Origin: Mesorhizobium sp. B2-3-4
GTDB lineage: Bacteria > Pseudomonadota > Alphaproteobacteria > Rhizobiales > Rhizobiaceae
Length of the DNA: 64,000 nucleotides
NCBI RefSeq assembly: GCF_006442315.1
Contig: NZ_VFVY01000028.1
Location: 1-64,000, forward strand
Direction of reading: 5' to 3'
Of the stretch, positions 25,650-35,503 are shown in pieces; positions within the stretch are counted from its first letter, which is position 1; every line of letters begins with the position of its first letter. Under the pieces are notes generated by a model that saw nothing but the letters and a program-made list of their open reading frames with translations, was not told the origin of the DNA and made no database searches. The position numbers and the translations under genes are program-made.

Positions 25650-28600
25650 ATGCGTCATCCGACCCCGACGTTGGCCGCATCCCCCGCGCTGCCTTCGCAG
25701 AGGAAATACCTGATGACGCTGCATGACGTCGCGCTCGACGACAAGTTCGATCTCGGAAAGGAGCGCATCTTCCTGTCCGGCGCGCAGGCGGTCATCCGCA
25801 TGCTCCTGATGCAGCGTGAGCGCGACCGCCGCGCCGGCTTGAACACGGCCGGCTTCGTCTCCGGCTATCGCGGCTCGCCGCTCGGCGGGCTCGACATGCA
25901 GCTCTGGAAAGCGAAGAAACAGCTCGCCCAGGCCGACATCGTCTTTCAGCCCGGCCTCAACGAGGAACTTGCAGCCACCGCCTGCTGGGGCTCGCAGCAG
26001 ACGGAACTGCTCGGTGAGGGCACCCATGATGGTGTGTTCTCGGTCTGGTACGGCAAAGGCCCCGGCGTCGATCGCTCGGGCGATGTGTTCCGCCATGCCA
26101 ATCTCGCCGGCTCGTCCAGGCATGGCGGCGTCCTTGCGCTGATGGGCGACGACCATATGGCCGAATCCTCGACCAATGCGCATGCCACCGAGTTCCTGTT
26201 CGTAGACACCATGGTGCCGATCCTCAACCCGGCCGGCGTGCAGGAAATCATCGACTACGGCCTGTACGGCTTTGCCATGTCGCGCTTCGCCGGCACCTGG
26301 GCGGCGATCAAATGCGTCAAGGACAACATCGAATCGACGGCTTCGGTCGATGCCTCACTCGAACGGTTGAACATCGTCGTCCCGGAGTTCGACATGCCGC
26401 CGGGCGGCCTCAACATCCGCCACGAGATCGACATGCTCGGCCAGGAGGAGCGACTGCACGAGCACAAGCGTGCCGCGGCCTCCGCCTTCATCCATGCCAA
26501 TGGGCTGAACCGCATCGTCTATTCGGGCGGCCGCAATCCGAAACTCGGCGTCATCACGCTGGGCAAGAGCTATCTCGACGTTCGCCAGGCGCTGGAGGAT
26601 ATCGGCGTCGACGAGGCCGCCGCCAACCGTATCGGTATCAGGCTGTTCAAGGTCGGCTGCCCATGGCCGCTCGACCTGCAGCACATCGCCGAGTTCGCGC
26701 GCGGTCTCGACACCATCGTCGTCGTCGAGGAGAAACGCTCGCTGATCGAGGTGCAACTGCGCGAGAGCCTCTACGGCACGGCCTCGCAGCCGGTCATTAT
26801 CGGCAAGAAGGACGAGCGCGGCGACTGGCTGTTTCCGGCCAAGGGCGCGCTCGACCCGAACGAGATCGCCATCGCGCTTGGCGAGAGGATCGTCAAGACC
26901 ATCGGCCCGTCCGAGGAGATTTCGGCAAGGGTCGCGAAGCTGCGCCAGTTCCAGGCGATGCTGGCCGACGCCACCGACATCGGCTCGCGCACGCCCTTCT
27001 TCTGTTCGGGCTGTCCGCACAATTCCTCGACCAAGGTGCCGGACGGCTCGATCGCCGCGGCCGGCATCGGCTGCCACTTCATGGCGCTGTGGATGGACCG
27101 CAACACGCTGGGCTTCACCGCCATGGGCGGCGAGGGCGCGCAATGGGTCGGCCAGGCGCCATTTTCAAAACGCGACCATATCTTCCAGAATCTCGGTGAC
27201 GGCACCTACAACCATTCCGGCACGCTGGCGATCCGCTTCGCCTTGTCGAGCGAGGCCAACATCACCTACAAGATCCTCTATAACGATGCGGTCGCCATGA
27301 CCGGCGGCCAGCCGCATGAGGGCGGCCTGACGGTGGACATGATCGCCAGGCAGGTGCGCGCCGAAGGCGTCGACCGCATCGCCATCGTCACCGACGAGCC
27401 CGGCAAATATGCGGGGAAGGCCGAATTCCCCAGCGGCGCCACCATTCATCATCGCGACGACCTCGACCTCGTCCAGCGCGAGCTGCGCGACGTCAAGGGC
27501 GTTTCGATCCTGCTCTACGACCAGACCTGCGCCGCCGAAAAGCGTCGCCGCCGCAAGCGCGGCACTTTTCCCGACCCCGACAAGCGCGTCTTCATCAACG
27601 AACTGGTCTGCGAAGGCTGCGGCGATTGCGGCGTGCAGTCGAATTGCGTCTCGATCCAGCCGGTCGAGACCGAGTTCGGCCGCAAGCGCAAGATCGACCA
27701 GTCGAGCTGCAACAAGGATTTCTCCTGCGTCAACGGCTTCTGTCCATCCTTCGTCACCGTGCATGGCGCCAGGATCCGCAAGGCTGAAGGCCTCGCCGGC
27801 GGAACCGATCCGCTCGAAGGCGTGCCGGCGCCGGCCGAATTCCCGCTCGGCGTCGAGGGCTGGGCGGCGATCATCGACGGCGTCGGCGGCACCGGCGTCG
27901 TCACCGTGGGCGCCGTGCTTGGCATGGCCGCGCATCTAGAGGACAAGGGCTGCGGCATGATCGACATGGCCGGCCTTGCCCAGAAGGGCGGCTCGGTCTT
28001 CACCCATGTCCGCATCGCCCGCACGCCCGATGATATCCATGCCATCCGCGTTTCGGCCGGCAAGGCCGATCTCGTGCTTGGCTGCGATCTCGTCGTGTCG
28101 GGCGCCAAGAAGGTGCTGACGGCGGTGCGCGAGGGCCATACGATCTTCCTCGCCAACACCGCCGAGATCATGCCCGGCGAGTTCGCCCGCTCGGCCGATT
28201 TCTCGCTGCCGGTCGAGCGCCTGAAAAAGGCGATCCGTGCCGCCGCCGGCGACGACAAGGCGCATTTCTTCGACGCCACCCGAACCGCAACCGCCCTGTT
28301 CGGCAATTCGCTCGGCGCCAACATGTTCATGCTCGGATTTGCCTTCCAGCATGGTGGCCTGCCGCTCTCGGCTGAAGCCGTTGAAAAGGCTATCGAATTG
28401 AATGGCGAGGCGGTGGCGATGAACATCGCCGCCTTCCGCTGGGGCCGCCGTGCCGCCCATCAGCCTGATTTCGTGCGCGGCCTCGTCGCCCAGCCGGGTC
28501 AGGCCGTCGCCGGGAAGGCTGCCCCTGCCGCCGAGACGCTCGACGAGATCATCGCCCGCCGCGCCGCCTTCCTCACCGCCTATCAGAACGCGCCCTATGC

Positions 28601-29198
28601 CAGGCGTTACACCGACAGGATCGCCGCCTTGCGCGCGGCGGAGACCAAAGCCGTACCGGGTTCGACCGCCGTGGCCGAGGCCGCCGCCAAGAGCCTGTTC
28701 AAGCTGATGGCGATCAAGGACGAATACGAGGTGGCCCGGCTCTACACCGATGGCTCTTTCGCCGCCGAGCTTGGCAAGCAGTTCCAGAGCTACGAGAAGC
28801 TCGAATTCCATCTCGCGCCGCCGATCATGGGCCGCCGCGGCAATGACGGCAAACCGAGGAAGTCGAGCTTCGGTCCGTGGATGATGAAGGGCTTTCGCCT
28901 GCTGGCGGCGTTGAAGGGCCTGCGCGGCACCGTTTTCGACCTCTTCGGCTACACCGCCGAGCGGCGCATGGAGCGGCAATTGCTGGCGCAGTACGAGGCC
29001 GATCTCGAACTGGTCGCCGGTTCGCTGGCACCGGGCAAAATCGAGGCCGCGACAGCCCTGGTCTCGGTCCCGGCGCTGATCCGCGGCTATGGCCATGTCC
29101 GCCAGGCCAGCGCCGAAAAAGCGGCGGCCGAGCGCCGCCGGTTGCTCGATCGCCTGGCGGCGGCTTCGGCAAGGCCGGAACTCCAGGCCGCCGAGTGA
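25650..29198 (+). CDS. Indolepyruvate ferredoxin oxidoreductase, fused alpha/gamma
   Basis: A 1,182-residue fusion enzyme of the IorA/IorB type that oxidatively decarboxylates aryl or branched 2-oxoacids to acyl-CoA. In order: the pyrimidine-binding domain (GFVSGYRGSPLGGLD near the start), the TPP domain (FFCSGCPHNSST, then GDGTYNHSG), a ferredoxin-like region with CEGCGDCGVQSNC and CVNGFCPS cysteine clusters, and the gamma domain (DGVGGTGVVTVGAVLG, GLAQKGGSVFTHV). The C-terminal 200 residues are a DUF6537-like tail. ATG 25650 has AAGGGGAG five bases upstream; ATG 25713 is an alternative. Such aerobic fused forms are common in alphaproteobacteria. It stands alone, without a nearby ferredoxin or Lrp regulator. 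Confidence 0.93.
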   Translation: MRHPTPTLAASPALPSQRKYLMTLHDVALDDKFDLGKERIFLSGAQAVIRMLLMQRERDRRAGLNTAGFVSGYRGSPLGGLDMQLWKAKKQLAQADIVFQPGLNEELAATACWGSQQTELLGEGTHDGVFSVWYGKGPGVDRSGDVFRHANLAGSSRHGGVLALMGDDHMAESSTNAHATEFLFVDTMVPILNPAGVQEIIDYGLYGFAMSRFAGTWAAIKCVKDNIESTASVDASLERLNIVVPEFDMPPGGLNIRHEIDMLGQEERLHEHKRAAASAFIHANGLNRIVYSGGRNPKLGVITLGKSYLDVRQALEDIGVDEAAANRIGIRLFKVGCPWPLDLQHIAEFARGLDTIVVVEEKRSLIEVQLRESLYGTASQPVIIGKKDERGDWLFPAKGALDPNEIAIALGERIVKTIGPSEEISARVAKLRQFQAMLADATDIGSRTPFFCSGCPHNSSTKVPDGSIAAAGIGCHFMALWMDRNTLGFTAMGGEGAQWVGQAPFSKRDHIFQNLGDGTYNHSGTLAIRFALSSEANITYKILYNDAVAMTGGQPHEGGLTVDMIARQVRAEGVDRIAIVTDEPGKYAGKAEFPSGATIHHRDDLDLVQRELRDVKGVSILLYDQTCAAEKRRRRKRGTFPDPDKRVFINELVCEGCGDCGVQSNCVSIQPVETEFGRKRKIDQSSCNKDFSCVNGFCPSFVTVHGARIRKAEGLAGGTDPLEGVPAPAEFPLGVEGWAAIIDGVGGTGVVTVGAVLGMAAHLEDKGCGMIDMAGLAQKGGSVFTHVRIARTPDDIHAIRVSAGKADLVLGCDLVVSGAKKVLTAVREGHTIFLANTAEIMPGEFARSADFSLPVERLKKAIRAAAGDDKAHFFDATRTATALFGNSLGANMFMLGFAFQHGGLPLSAEAVEKAIELNGEAVAMNIAAFRWGRRAAHQPDFVRGLVAQPGQAVAGKAAPAAETLDEIIARRAAFLTAYQNAPYARRYTDRIAALRAAETKAVPGSTAVAEAAAKSLFKLMAIKDEYEVARLYTDGSFAAELGKQFQSYEKLEFHLAPPIMGRRGNDGKPRKSSFGPWMMKGFRLLAALKGLRGTVFDLFGYTAERRMERQLLAQYEADLELVAGSLAPGKIEAATALVSVPALIRGYGHVRQASAEKAAAERRRLLDRLAAASARPELQAAE

Positions 29199-29203
29199 AC
29201 CAA

Positions 29204-29228
29204 GAAACGCCCAAAAATCAGGCGTTTC
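29204..29228. repeat. Short hairpin after the indolepyruvate oxidoreductase gene
   Basis: Perfect eight-base arms GAAACGCC and GGCGTTTC around a nine-base loop, starting six bases after the stop. It is not followed directly by a T run (TTTTTT comes 17 bases later), so it is at best a weak terminator. Confidence 0.4.
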
Positions 29229-29290
29229 AGCCCAAGCTAAAGGTTTTTTAATGGGACTATGCCAAGGCTGGGGCTCATTGGGCGCCAGTA

Positions 29291-31606
29291 ATGGGCAGAA
29301 CAAAAACCGATAACATCCCTGTGGATGTTTATATCCAGTTTGTGCGCTCGTTGTTCGACAACGCGCATATGCTGGTCATCGGCGCACTTTGCCACGCTGT
29401 GATCAGCCTCATGGTGTACTGGCGCAACGGCCAGCCCATCTTCCTGGTTCTCGCCGGCGCGATGCTCGGCATCGGTGTCTGGCGCTACTTCAGCCTGCGG
29501 CGGTTTCACCGCTCGGGCGCCGAGATGCGCGATGCCGCGGACGCGACCAAGTGGGAGCGTGAATACATCCTGAAAGGCAGCCTGCAAGGGCTGCTGCTGG
29601 GGCTTTTCTGCTTTATCTCCATCTATGTCTACTCGGATTCCTATGCCGAAATCGGGGCGCTGTCCGTAACGCTGTCCTCGCTGGTGACCGTCGTCGGCCG
29701 CAATTACGGTTCGCCGCGCATGGTCATGATCTTCGCGATCACCTTCGTCGGGCCGATCGCCGCCGCGCTCATCCTCAGATTCGACGTCCCCTATGTCGTG
29801 CTCGGCCTGTTGATCATTCCGTTCATGTTCATCATCAAGGGCAGCGCCGACCACGTCCGCAACGTGTTGTTTTCGGCCGTTGTCGGACACAAGCAGGCGC
29901 GGCAGATCGCGCAGCGCTTCAATCGCGCCTTGAACACCATGTCGCACGGCCTGGTCATGCTCGGTCCCGACGGCAAGGTCGTCGTCGGCAATGCCGAGGC
30001 CGCCCGCCTGATGTCGCTCAAATCGCCTGACCAGCTGCTCGGGCGGTCGATCCATTCCTTGCTGCTGCGCGGCGTTGCCGGCGGCATGCTGGCGCCGAAG
30101 GACTGCCGCTATGTCGAGGCGCAGTTGACGCGTGCGCTGCGCGAGGGGCGCGATCGCAAGGTGCTGGTCTCCTTCTCCAACGGCCAGCACTTCGAATTCT
30201 CGGCCCGCGAAGGCAACCAGGAACTGGGTGTCATCACCTTCGAGGATGTCACGGCGCGTGTCGAAGCCGAGGAAAAGATCCGCTTCATGGCGCGCTACGA
30301 CAACCTCACGGGCCTTCCGAATCGCGCTTACTTCCATGAACTGGTCGGTGAGTTGATGGCCTCCGGCGACCGCGATCGCCTGTGCGGCCTCGCCGTCGTC
30401 GATCTCGATGATTTCAAGAGCGTCAACGACACGCTCGGCCATCCTGTCGGAGACGGGTTGATTTACGCCGTTGCCGAGCGGCTGGCGGCCATAGCCGGGC
30501 AAGGCCTCACCGTGAGCCGCTTCGGTGGTGACGAGTTCATGCTGTTCTTCGACCGCATCGAGGACGAAAGCCACCTGGCAAGCCTGCTCGACCTGATTTT
30601 CGCCGAGCTGCAGGGAGAGGTCGACGTCGCGGGTCATGGGCTGCGAATCCAGGCCAGCGCGGGTGCCGTCCTGTCCAAGGTCGGCGGGACCGATGTGGAC
30701 GCCATGATCGTCAAGGCGGATTTGGCGCTCTACAAGGCCAAGGAACTTGGCAAGAACGGTTGGCGGCTGTTCGAGGCCGCGATGGACGCCGCGTTCCGCA
30801 ACCGCCAGCTGATGAAGGCGGACCTGCGCAGCGCCGTCGAAAGCAAGGACCTGCGGGTCGTCTACCAGCCGATCGTGGCGATGAACACAATGCGCATCGC
30901 CAGTTGCGAGGCGCTTTGCCGCTGGGACCATCCCGATCTCGGGCCGATTTCGCCCGGCATCTTCATTCCGCTGGCCGAGGAAATGGGCATCATTTCCGAA
31001 ATCAGCACCTTCGTGCTTCAGGCGGCTTGCACGGAATGCGCCAAATGGCCGGACCAGACCAGCGTCTCGGTCAACCTTTCGGCGCGGGATTTCCGCAACC
31101 GCGACGTCATCCAGAAGGTCCGCGATGCGTTGGCCAGCTCGGGCCTTGCCGCCGGCCGCCTCGAGATCGAGGTCACCGAAACCGCGCTGCTCGACGACAA
31201 ATCGCTGACGCGCCAATATATCGAGGAACTGAAGCAGCTTGGCGTTCGCATCGCCCTCGACGATTTCGGTACCGGCTACTCGAGCCTGAGCTATCTCCAC
31301 AAGCTGCCGCTCGACAAGATCAAGATCGATCGGTCGTTCGTGATGGATGTCACCCAGAATCCGCGCTCGCTCGAGCTGCTGAAGGGCGTCGTCGACCTGA
31401 CCCGCATCCTGGGGCTCACCGTCACCATCGAAGGCGTCGAGACGTTCGAGCAGCTCAAGGTTCTTCTGCATTCGGTAAAGCCGGATCTGGTCCAGGGTTT
31501 CCTCTTCGGCGCGGCGCTCAGCGCGTCAGGCATTGAAACCATGTCCAATGTGACTTGGCCCTTCGCCGCCGAACTGGCGCCGGCCCGCAAGCGCGCCACC
31601 ACCTGA
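29291..31606 (+). CDS. Membrane GGDEF-EAL bifunctional c-di-GMP protein
   Basis: A 771-residue protein with an N-terminal membrane sensor of about five or six helices (residues 20-190), a PAS-like domain (LNTMSHGLVMLGPDGKVVVG), a GGDEF domain and an EAL domain. The GGDEF motif is intact (SRFGGDEFML) and the LTGLPNR entry motif is present. No RxxD inhibitory site precedes it. The EAL domain is also intact: EALCRWDHP, NLSARDF, DDFGTGYSSLSYL and the KIDRSFV strand. Both synthesis and breakdown of c-di-GMP are therefore possible. The next gene on the strand (157 bases later) is a FeeM-like acyltransferase. ATG 29291 has only a weak ribosome-binding site. Confidence 0.92.
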   Translation: MGRTKTDNIPVDVYIQFVRSLFDNAHMLVIGALCHAVISLMVYWRNGQPIFLVLAGAMLGIGVWRYFSLRRFHRSGAEMRDAADATKWEREYILKGSLQGLLLGLFCFISIYVYSDSYAEIGALSVTLSSLVTVVGRNYGSPRMVMIFAITFVGPIAAALILRFDVPYVVLGLLIIPFMFIIKGSADHVRNVLFSAVVGHKQARQIAQRFNRALNTMSHGLVMLGPDGKVVVGNAEAARLMSLKSPDQLLGRSIHSLLLRGVAGGMLAPKDCRYVEAQLTRALREGRDRKVLVSFSNGQHFEFSAREGNQELGVITFEDVTARVEAEEKIRFMARYDNLTGLPNRAYFHELVGELMASGDRDRLCGLAVVDLDDFKSVNDTLGHPVGDGLIYAVAERLAAIAGQGLTVSRFGGDEFMLFFDRIEDESHLASLLDLIFAELQGEVDVAGHGLRIQASAGAVLSKVGGTDVDAMIVKADLALYKAKELGKNGWRLFEAAMDAAFRNRQLMKADLRSAVESKDLRVVYQPIVAMNTMRIASCEALCRWDHPDLGPISPGIFIPLAEEMGIISEISTFVLQAACTECAKWPDQTSVSVNLSARDFRNRDVIQKVRDALASSGLAAGRLEIEVTETALLDDKSLTRQYIEELKQLGVRIALDDFGTGYSSLSYLHKLPLDKIKIDRSFVMDVTQNPRSLELLKGVVDLTRILGLTVTIEGVETFEQLKVLLHSVKPDLVQGFLFGAALSASGIETMSNVTWPFAAELAPARKRATT

Positions 31607-31763
31607 CATCGCTTTGCAATCATTGGCGTAGGCCGCCAGCCGGCTCGTGTTCGTGGTTTACCATTTGTTAACGTTAATTTAGGGTAAACGCGAAAGCTCG
31701 CAATTTTGCTTCTGGTTCTTCCCGCGCTTCGCTATTGTCCTTGTGCGGTGGTGCGAGGACCAA

Positions 31764-32534
31764 ATGGAAAACAAGTTGTTGGGTACGCCCCTGGCGGCGG
31801 CGTCGAGCAGGGATAAGAATCGTCCCTCGGTGTTCTCAGATCACATCATGGATGTTCTGGAGCACGTTGAGTATCGCCTTTGCGACGGCGCAGAGGATTT
31901 GGAAGCGATATACAGGCTTCGCTACAATTCCTATCTTCATGCTGGCATGGTGAAGCCGGATGCTTCGCGCATGGTGAAGGACAGCTTCGACGATCTTCCC
32001 AATTCTTATCGGTTTGGCGTCTTCTTCGACGGCACGCTCGTCAGCACCATCAGAATCCACTACGCCAGCGCGCGATATCCAGTGTCACCCAGCACCGATG
32101 TTTTCGGCGATGTGCTGGCGCGGCGTCTGGCGTCCGGCGAGACTTTCGTCGACCCGAGCCGGTTCGCCGCCGATCTCGAATGGTCGAGCAGCCTGCGGGT
32201 GCTGCCCTACATCACGCTGAGGCTGGCGGTGGTCGCCTGCAGCCACTTCAAGCCGACCTATTGCCTGACGGCGATCAAGGAAGAGCATTCGGCGTTCTAT
32301 CATCGCATCTTCCGTTCCGAGCAGGCCGTGCCGCCACGGAACTATCCCGGCCTTACCGTTCCGGTGCATCTGTTCCAGTCTAAATGCTCCGAGAACATGC
32401 AGGCGACGCTCGATCGTTTCCCGTTCTTCCATTCCACGGCGTTCGAGCAGCGCATGCTTTTCCAGCGCCCCAAGAGGGGTGAACTGGCGCCGCTGACCAT
32501 TCTGCCGACCGCCAAGTATTTCGAGGCGGCCTGA
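31764..32534 (+). CDS. FeeM-like N-acyl amino acid synthase
   Basis: A 256-residue protein of the GNAT-related FeeM/autoinducer-synthase-like group. Key segments are AIYRLRYNSYLHAGMVKPD, then FGVFFDGTLVSTIRIHYAS, and FVDPSRFAADLEWSSSLRVL, which correspond to the Arg/Glu-containing core of N-acyl amino acid synthases. FeeM uses an acyl-ACP donor to acylate an amino acid such as tyrosine; the acceptor here is unknown. ATG 31764 (MENKLLGT) has GAGG eight bases upstream; a longer frame opens at 31743. It lies alone after the GGDEF-EAL gene with its own AT-richer upstream region. Products could be signals or membrane lipids. Confidence 0.8.
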   Translation: MENKLLGTPLAAASSRDKNRPSVFSDHIMDVLEHVEYRLCDGAEDLEAIYRLRYNSYLHAGMVKPDASRMVKDSFDDLPNSYRFGVFFDGTLVSTIRIHYASARYPVSPSTDVFGDVLARRLASGETFVDPSRFAADLEWSSSLRVLPYITLRLAVVACSHFKPTYCLTAIKEEHSAFYHRIFRSEQAVPPRNYPGLTVPVHLFQSKCSENMQATLDRFPFFHSTAFEQRMLFQRPKRGELAPLTILPTAKYFEAA

Positions 32535-32679
32535 GCGCGCAGGACCGTCCCAGACCGATCGTCGCCATGGCCGCGTGCGGTGCGAGCCGCGCGTCGCGAG
32601 GGAGCTTTCCAGGCCCGAGCGCGTTGTGAGTGGCGGCATCAGCGGGATTGGTGCCGTCGCTTCTGGAAAGGACAACGAC

Positions 32680-32829
32680 ATGCATGTTTCCCAGCTTGCC
32701 CTCACGCCGCTCATCTCGCTGATAGCGGGCGTGCTGATCCTCATCATGCCGCGGCTGCTGAACTACATCGTCGCGCTCTATCTGATTGTCGTGGGGCTGC
32801 TCGGCCTGTTCCCGCACCTTGCCGGCTGA
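32680..32829 (+). CDS. Small DUF3096 membrane protein
   Basis: A 49-residue protein made of two hydrophobic helices, LISLIAGVLILIMPRLLNYI and IVALYLIVVGLLGLFPHLAG (overlapping at the turn), matching DUF3096. The function is unknown. ATG 32680 has AAAGGA about seven bases upstream. Longer in-frame upstream codons have no such site and do not look coding. The gene is convergent with the dehalogenase-like hydrolase, with five bases between stops. Confidence 0.8.
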   Translation: MHVSQLALTPLISLIAGVLILIMPRLLNYIVALYLIVVGLLGLFPHLAG

Positions 32830-32834
32830 GGCCT

Positions 32835-33650
32835 TCAGTCGCTGAAGAAACGCAGCGCCGCGGCCACGATCGCTTCGGGCGCGTCTTCCTGCATCAGGTG
32901 GCCGGAGCCGGGGACGAGCGTCAAGGCGCAACCCGGCAGCATGGCCGCCAGCCTGTGGCCGTTCCGCGGCGGGATCCAGCGATCTTCTTGTCCCCATAGC
33001 AAGGCCACCGGGCAGCGCAGGTTCGCATAGAGCGGTTCGACCTCGTCGGTGAAACGCTGATCCATCTGGGCGATCTGCCGATAGAAACCGGGCTGGCCCA
33101 CCGGCCCTGTCCACGGCGCGATGTAGGGCTCCAGTTCGCTGTCCGACAAAGGCTTGAACGCGGCGCCCGAAACATAGGCTTTCAGGATCGCCGCCTGGAT
33201 GTATTCCGGCACGCCCGCGAAGGCGGCTTGGTGTTGCCGCACGTGCTGTACAAAAGGCGACCCCCAGGGCCGCACCGCTACCGGATCGATCAGCAACAAC
33301 CTGTCATAGTCGCAGCCGTCGATGAGATGGGCACGCAAGGCGGTGGCGCCGCCGAAATCATGGGCGACGACTTTCGGCCGGTCGAGTTTCCAAAAAGCCA
33401 GAATTGCCGCCAGTGCGCCATTCTGGATGCCGAGCGAAACGTCCTGGCCTTCCCGCTTGTCGGATCGCCCGTAACCGGGAAGATCGTAGAAATACAGCGT
33501 ATGGTCGCGCGCCAATTCAGGCGCGACCCGGTGCCAGACATGCGAGGAGAACGGCGTGCCATGCACGAGAACGATCGGAGGGCCCGAGCCGACGCTTCCC
33601 CATGCGATGATCGTGCCATCCCAGTCAAATGTCTGTGTGGGCGTTGTCAT
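32835..33650 (-). CDS. Alpha/beta hydrolase, dehalogenase/epoxide hydrolase-like
   Basis: A 271-residue alpha/beta hydrolase. The oxyanion motif is HGTPF (30-34). The nucleophile elbow reads VVAHDFGG, with Asp98 instead of Ser, as in haloalkane dehalogenases and epoxide hydrolases. The acid is in WGQEDRWIP and the general base His in GSGHLMQED near residue 248. An ester-forming aspartate enzyme acting on a halide or epoxide is therefore expected; fluoroacetate dehalogenase-like activity is also possible. ATG 33650 begins the domain; the frame is open to 33713. No operon partner is evident. Confidence 0.87.
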   Translation of the reverse strand: MTTPTQTFDWDGTIIAWGSVGSGPPIVLVHGTPFSSHVWHRVAPELARDHTLYFYDLPGYGRSDKREGQDVSLGIQNGALAAILAFWKLDRPKVVAHDFGGATALRAHLIDGCDYDRLLLIDPVAVRPWGSPFVQHVRQHQAAFAGVPEYIQAAILKAYVSGAAFKPLSDSELEPYIAPWTGPVGQPGFYRQIAQMDQRFTDEVEPLYANLRCPVALLWGQEDRWIPPRNGHRLAAMLPGCALTLVPGSGHLMQEDAPEAIVAAALRFFSD

Positions 33651-33910
33651 GGCTTCACCAACCAAGTTCGTTCCGCGACGATAGCCCTGCGCGGCGTCCT
33701 CCTGAATCGCCAAATTCTCACAGCAGGTTCAATCGGGCTTACCCGTAACGCCGGTGGCCGGCGGCGACAGGTGCCCGTCAGGCAAGGCGATCGGCCGCAG
33801 TTTCAATTTTCCCTTGAGGCAGTTGTCGGCTGCGATGCGGCAATAGCGCCATTGCTCTCCGCCCGGCTTTTCGGTATGTGCCTGAAAGATGTCTTCGAAG
33901 GGGTATTCCT

Positions 33911-34135
33911 ATGGCTGAGCACACGCCGACCGGTCCTGTAGAGCTGGGCGCGAAGATGGACTATGCCGAGCATGACCGCACCTATGCGGGCTTTCTGGCG
34001 CTGGCCAAATATGGCTCGCTCTTCTGCGGCGCGCTGCTTCTGGCAATGGCTTTCGGCTTCTTTGCGGGCGGCTTCTTCTCGGCGACCATCCTGTTCGTGC
34101 TTATTCTGGCCGTTGGCGCCTTCATTCTGCGATAG
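33911..34135 (+). CDS. aa3-type cytochrome c oxidase subunit IV
   Basis: A 74-residue protein with the conserved N-terminus MDYAEHDRTYAGFLAL followed by two hydrophobic segments. It matches the bacterial aa3 oxidase subunit IV (PF07835), a small non-catalytic subunit. GAAGGGG lies about nine bases before ATG 33911. It is the first gene upstream of the transhydrogenase operon, 87 bases before pntAA; I recall this neighbourhood from other rhizobial genomes. The main cox genes are not in the window. Confidence 0.88.
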   Translation: MAEHTPTGPVELGAKMDYAEHDRTYAGFLALAKYGSLFCGALLLAMAFGFFAGGFFSATILFVLILAVGAFILR

Positions 34136-34222
34136 ACCTTCCAAAACCCTCTTGCGGTTGACGTAGCCGGATATCCCGGTTGACATTTCGCGCAGACAGG
34201 TTCCAGCCGAAAGGATCATGCG

Positions 34223-35503
34223 GTGGGACAGACGGTTTTCATTCCTCGCGAGCTTGAGGCGAACGAGCCGCGTGTCGCGGCATCGCCCGATACGGTGAAG
34301 CGGCTGGCGGGCCTTGGCTTCGACGTGATCGTCGAAACCGGCGCCGGCACCCGTTCGCGTATCCCGGACGAGGAATTCGCCAAGGCAGGTGCCGTCATCG
34401 GCAAGGCCACGGATGTCGCCAGGGCCGATGTCGTGCTGAAGGTTCGCAGGCCAACGGACGCCGAGCTGAAAAGTTACAAATCCGGCGCCGCAGTGATCGC
34501 CATCATGGATCCCTACGGCAACGATGCCGCTGTCGCGGCCTTGGCCAAGGCGGGTGTCACCGCCTTCTCGATGGAATTCATGCCGCGCATCACCCGCGCG
34601 CAGTCGATGGACGTGTTGTCGTCGCAGGCCAATCTTGCCGGCTACCAGGCCGTGATCGACGGCGCTTCGGAATATGATCGCGCCTTGCCGATGATGATGA
34701 CCGCTGCCGGCACCGTGCCGGCGGCAAAAGTCTTCATCATGGGCGTCGGTGTCGCCGGGCTGCAGGCCATCGCCACCGCGCGCCGTCTCGGCGCGGTCGT
34801 CACCGCCACGGATGTGCGCCCCGCCGCCAAGGAACAGGTCGCCTCGCTTGGCGCGAAGTTCCTCGCGGTCGAGGACGAGGAGTTCAAGGCGGCCGAGACG
34901 GCAGGCGGCTATGCCAAGGAAATGTCGAAGGAATATCAGGCCAAGCAGGCTGCGCTGACATCGGAGCACATCGCCAAGCAGGATATCGTCATCACCACGG
35001 CGCTGATCCCCGGCCGGCCGGCGCCGAAGCTGGTTTCCGCGGCCATGGTCGCCTCGATGAAACCGGGCTCGGTCATCGTCGATCTCGCCGTCGAGCGTGG
35101 CGGCAATGTCGAGGGCGCTGACGCCGGCAAAGTCGTCACCACCGCCAACAACGTCAAGATCGTCGGCCATCTCAATGTGCCCGGCCGCATCGCCGCATCG
35201 GCGTCGCTGCTCTACGCCAAGAACCTCTTCACCTTTGTCGAAACGCTGGTCGACAAGACGACGAAAACGCTTGCCATCAAGCGTGACGACGAACTGGTCA
35301 AGGCCACCATGCTGACCGATGGCGGCAAGGTCGTTCATCCGGCCTTCGCCAAGGCCGACCAGCAGCCTTATGTCGAGCCGGCCGCGATCCCGGCCACGAC
35401 CATGGTGGCCGATGCTTCGACACCTGCCGCCCCGAAAAAAGCGACAGCCAAGAAACCTGCCGCATCCAAGTCCTCCTCGCCAAAGTCGAAAGGCACCGCG
35501 TGA
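34223..35503 (+). CDS. pntAA: NAD(P) transhydrogenase subunit alpha 1
   Basis: A 426-residue protein, the soluble NAD(H)-binding dI part of proton-translocating transhydrogenase. It starts GQTVFIPRELEANEPRVAAS, has the RITRAQSMDVLSSQANLAGY segment of the family and the nucleotide-binding motif MGVGVAGLQAIATARRLGA near residue 170. The C-terminus ends in a Lys/Ala/Pro-rich linker. The start is GTG 34223, with AAGGA seven bases upstream; the out-of-frame ATG at 34218 is ignored. The alpha subunit is split into two genes, as in Rhodospirillum. The stop overlaps the next gene. Confidence 0.95.
   Translation: MGQTVFIPRELEANEPRVAASPDTVKRLAGLGFDVIVETGAGTRSRIPDEEFAKAGAVIGKATDVARADVVLKVRRPTDAELKSYKSGAAVIAIMDPYGNDAAVAALAKAGVTAFSMEFMPRITRAQSMDVLSSQANLAGYQAVIDGASEYDRALPMMMTAAGTVPAAKVFIMGVGVAGLQAIATARRLGAVVTATDVRPAAKEQVASLGAKFLAVEDEEFKAAETAGGYAKEMSKEYQAKQAALTSEHIAKQDIVITTALIPGRPAPKLVSAAMVASMKPGSVIVDLAVERGGNVEGADAGKVVTTANNVKIVGHLNVPGRIAASASLLYAKNLFTFVETLVDKTTKTLAIKRDDELVKATMLTDGGKVVHPAFAKADQQPYVEPAAIPATTMVADASTPAAPKKATAKKPAASKSSSPKSKGTA

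Noticed and set aside
29237..31471. A 744-codon frame on the minus strand opposite the GGDEF-EAL gene
   Set aside because: The plus strand codes for intact GGDEF and EAL domains; the opposite frame is rich in Asp, His and Gln typical of shadow translation.
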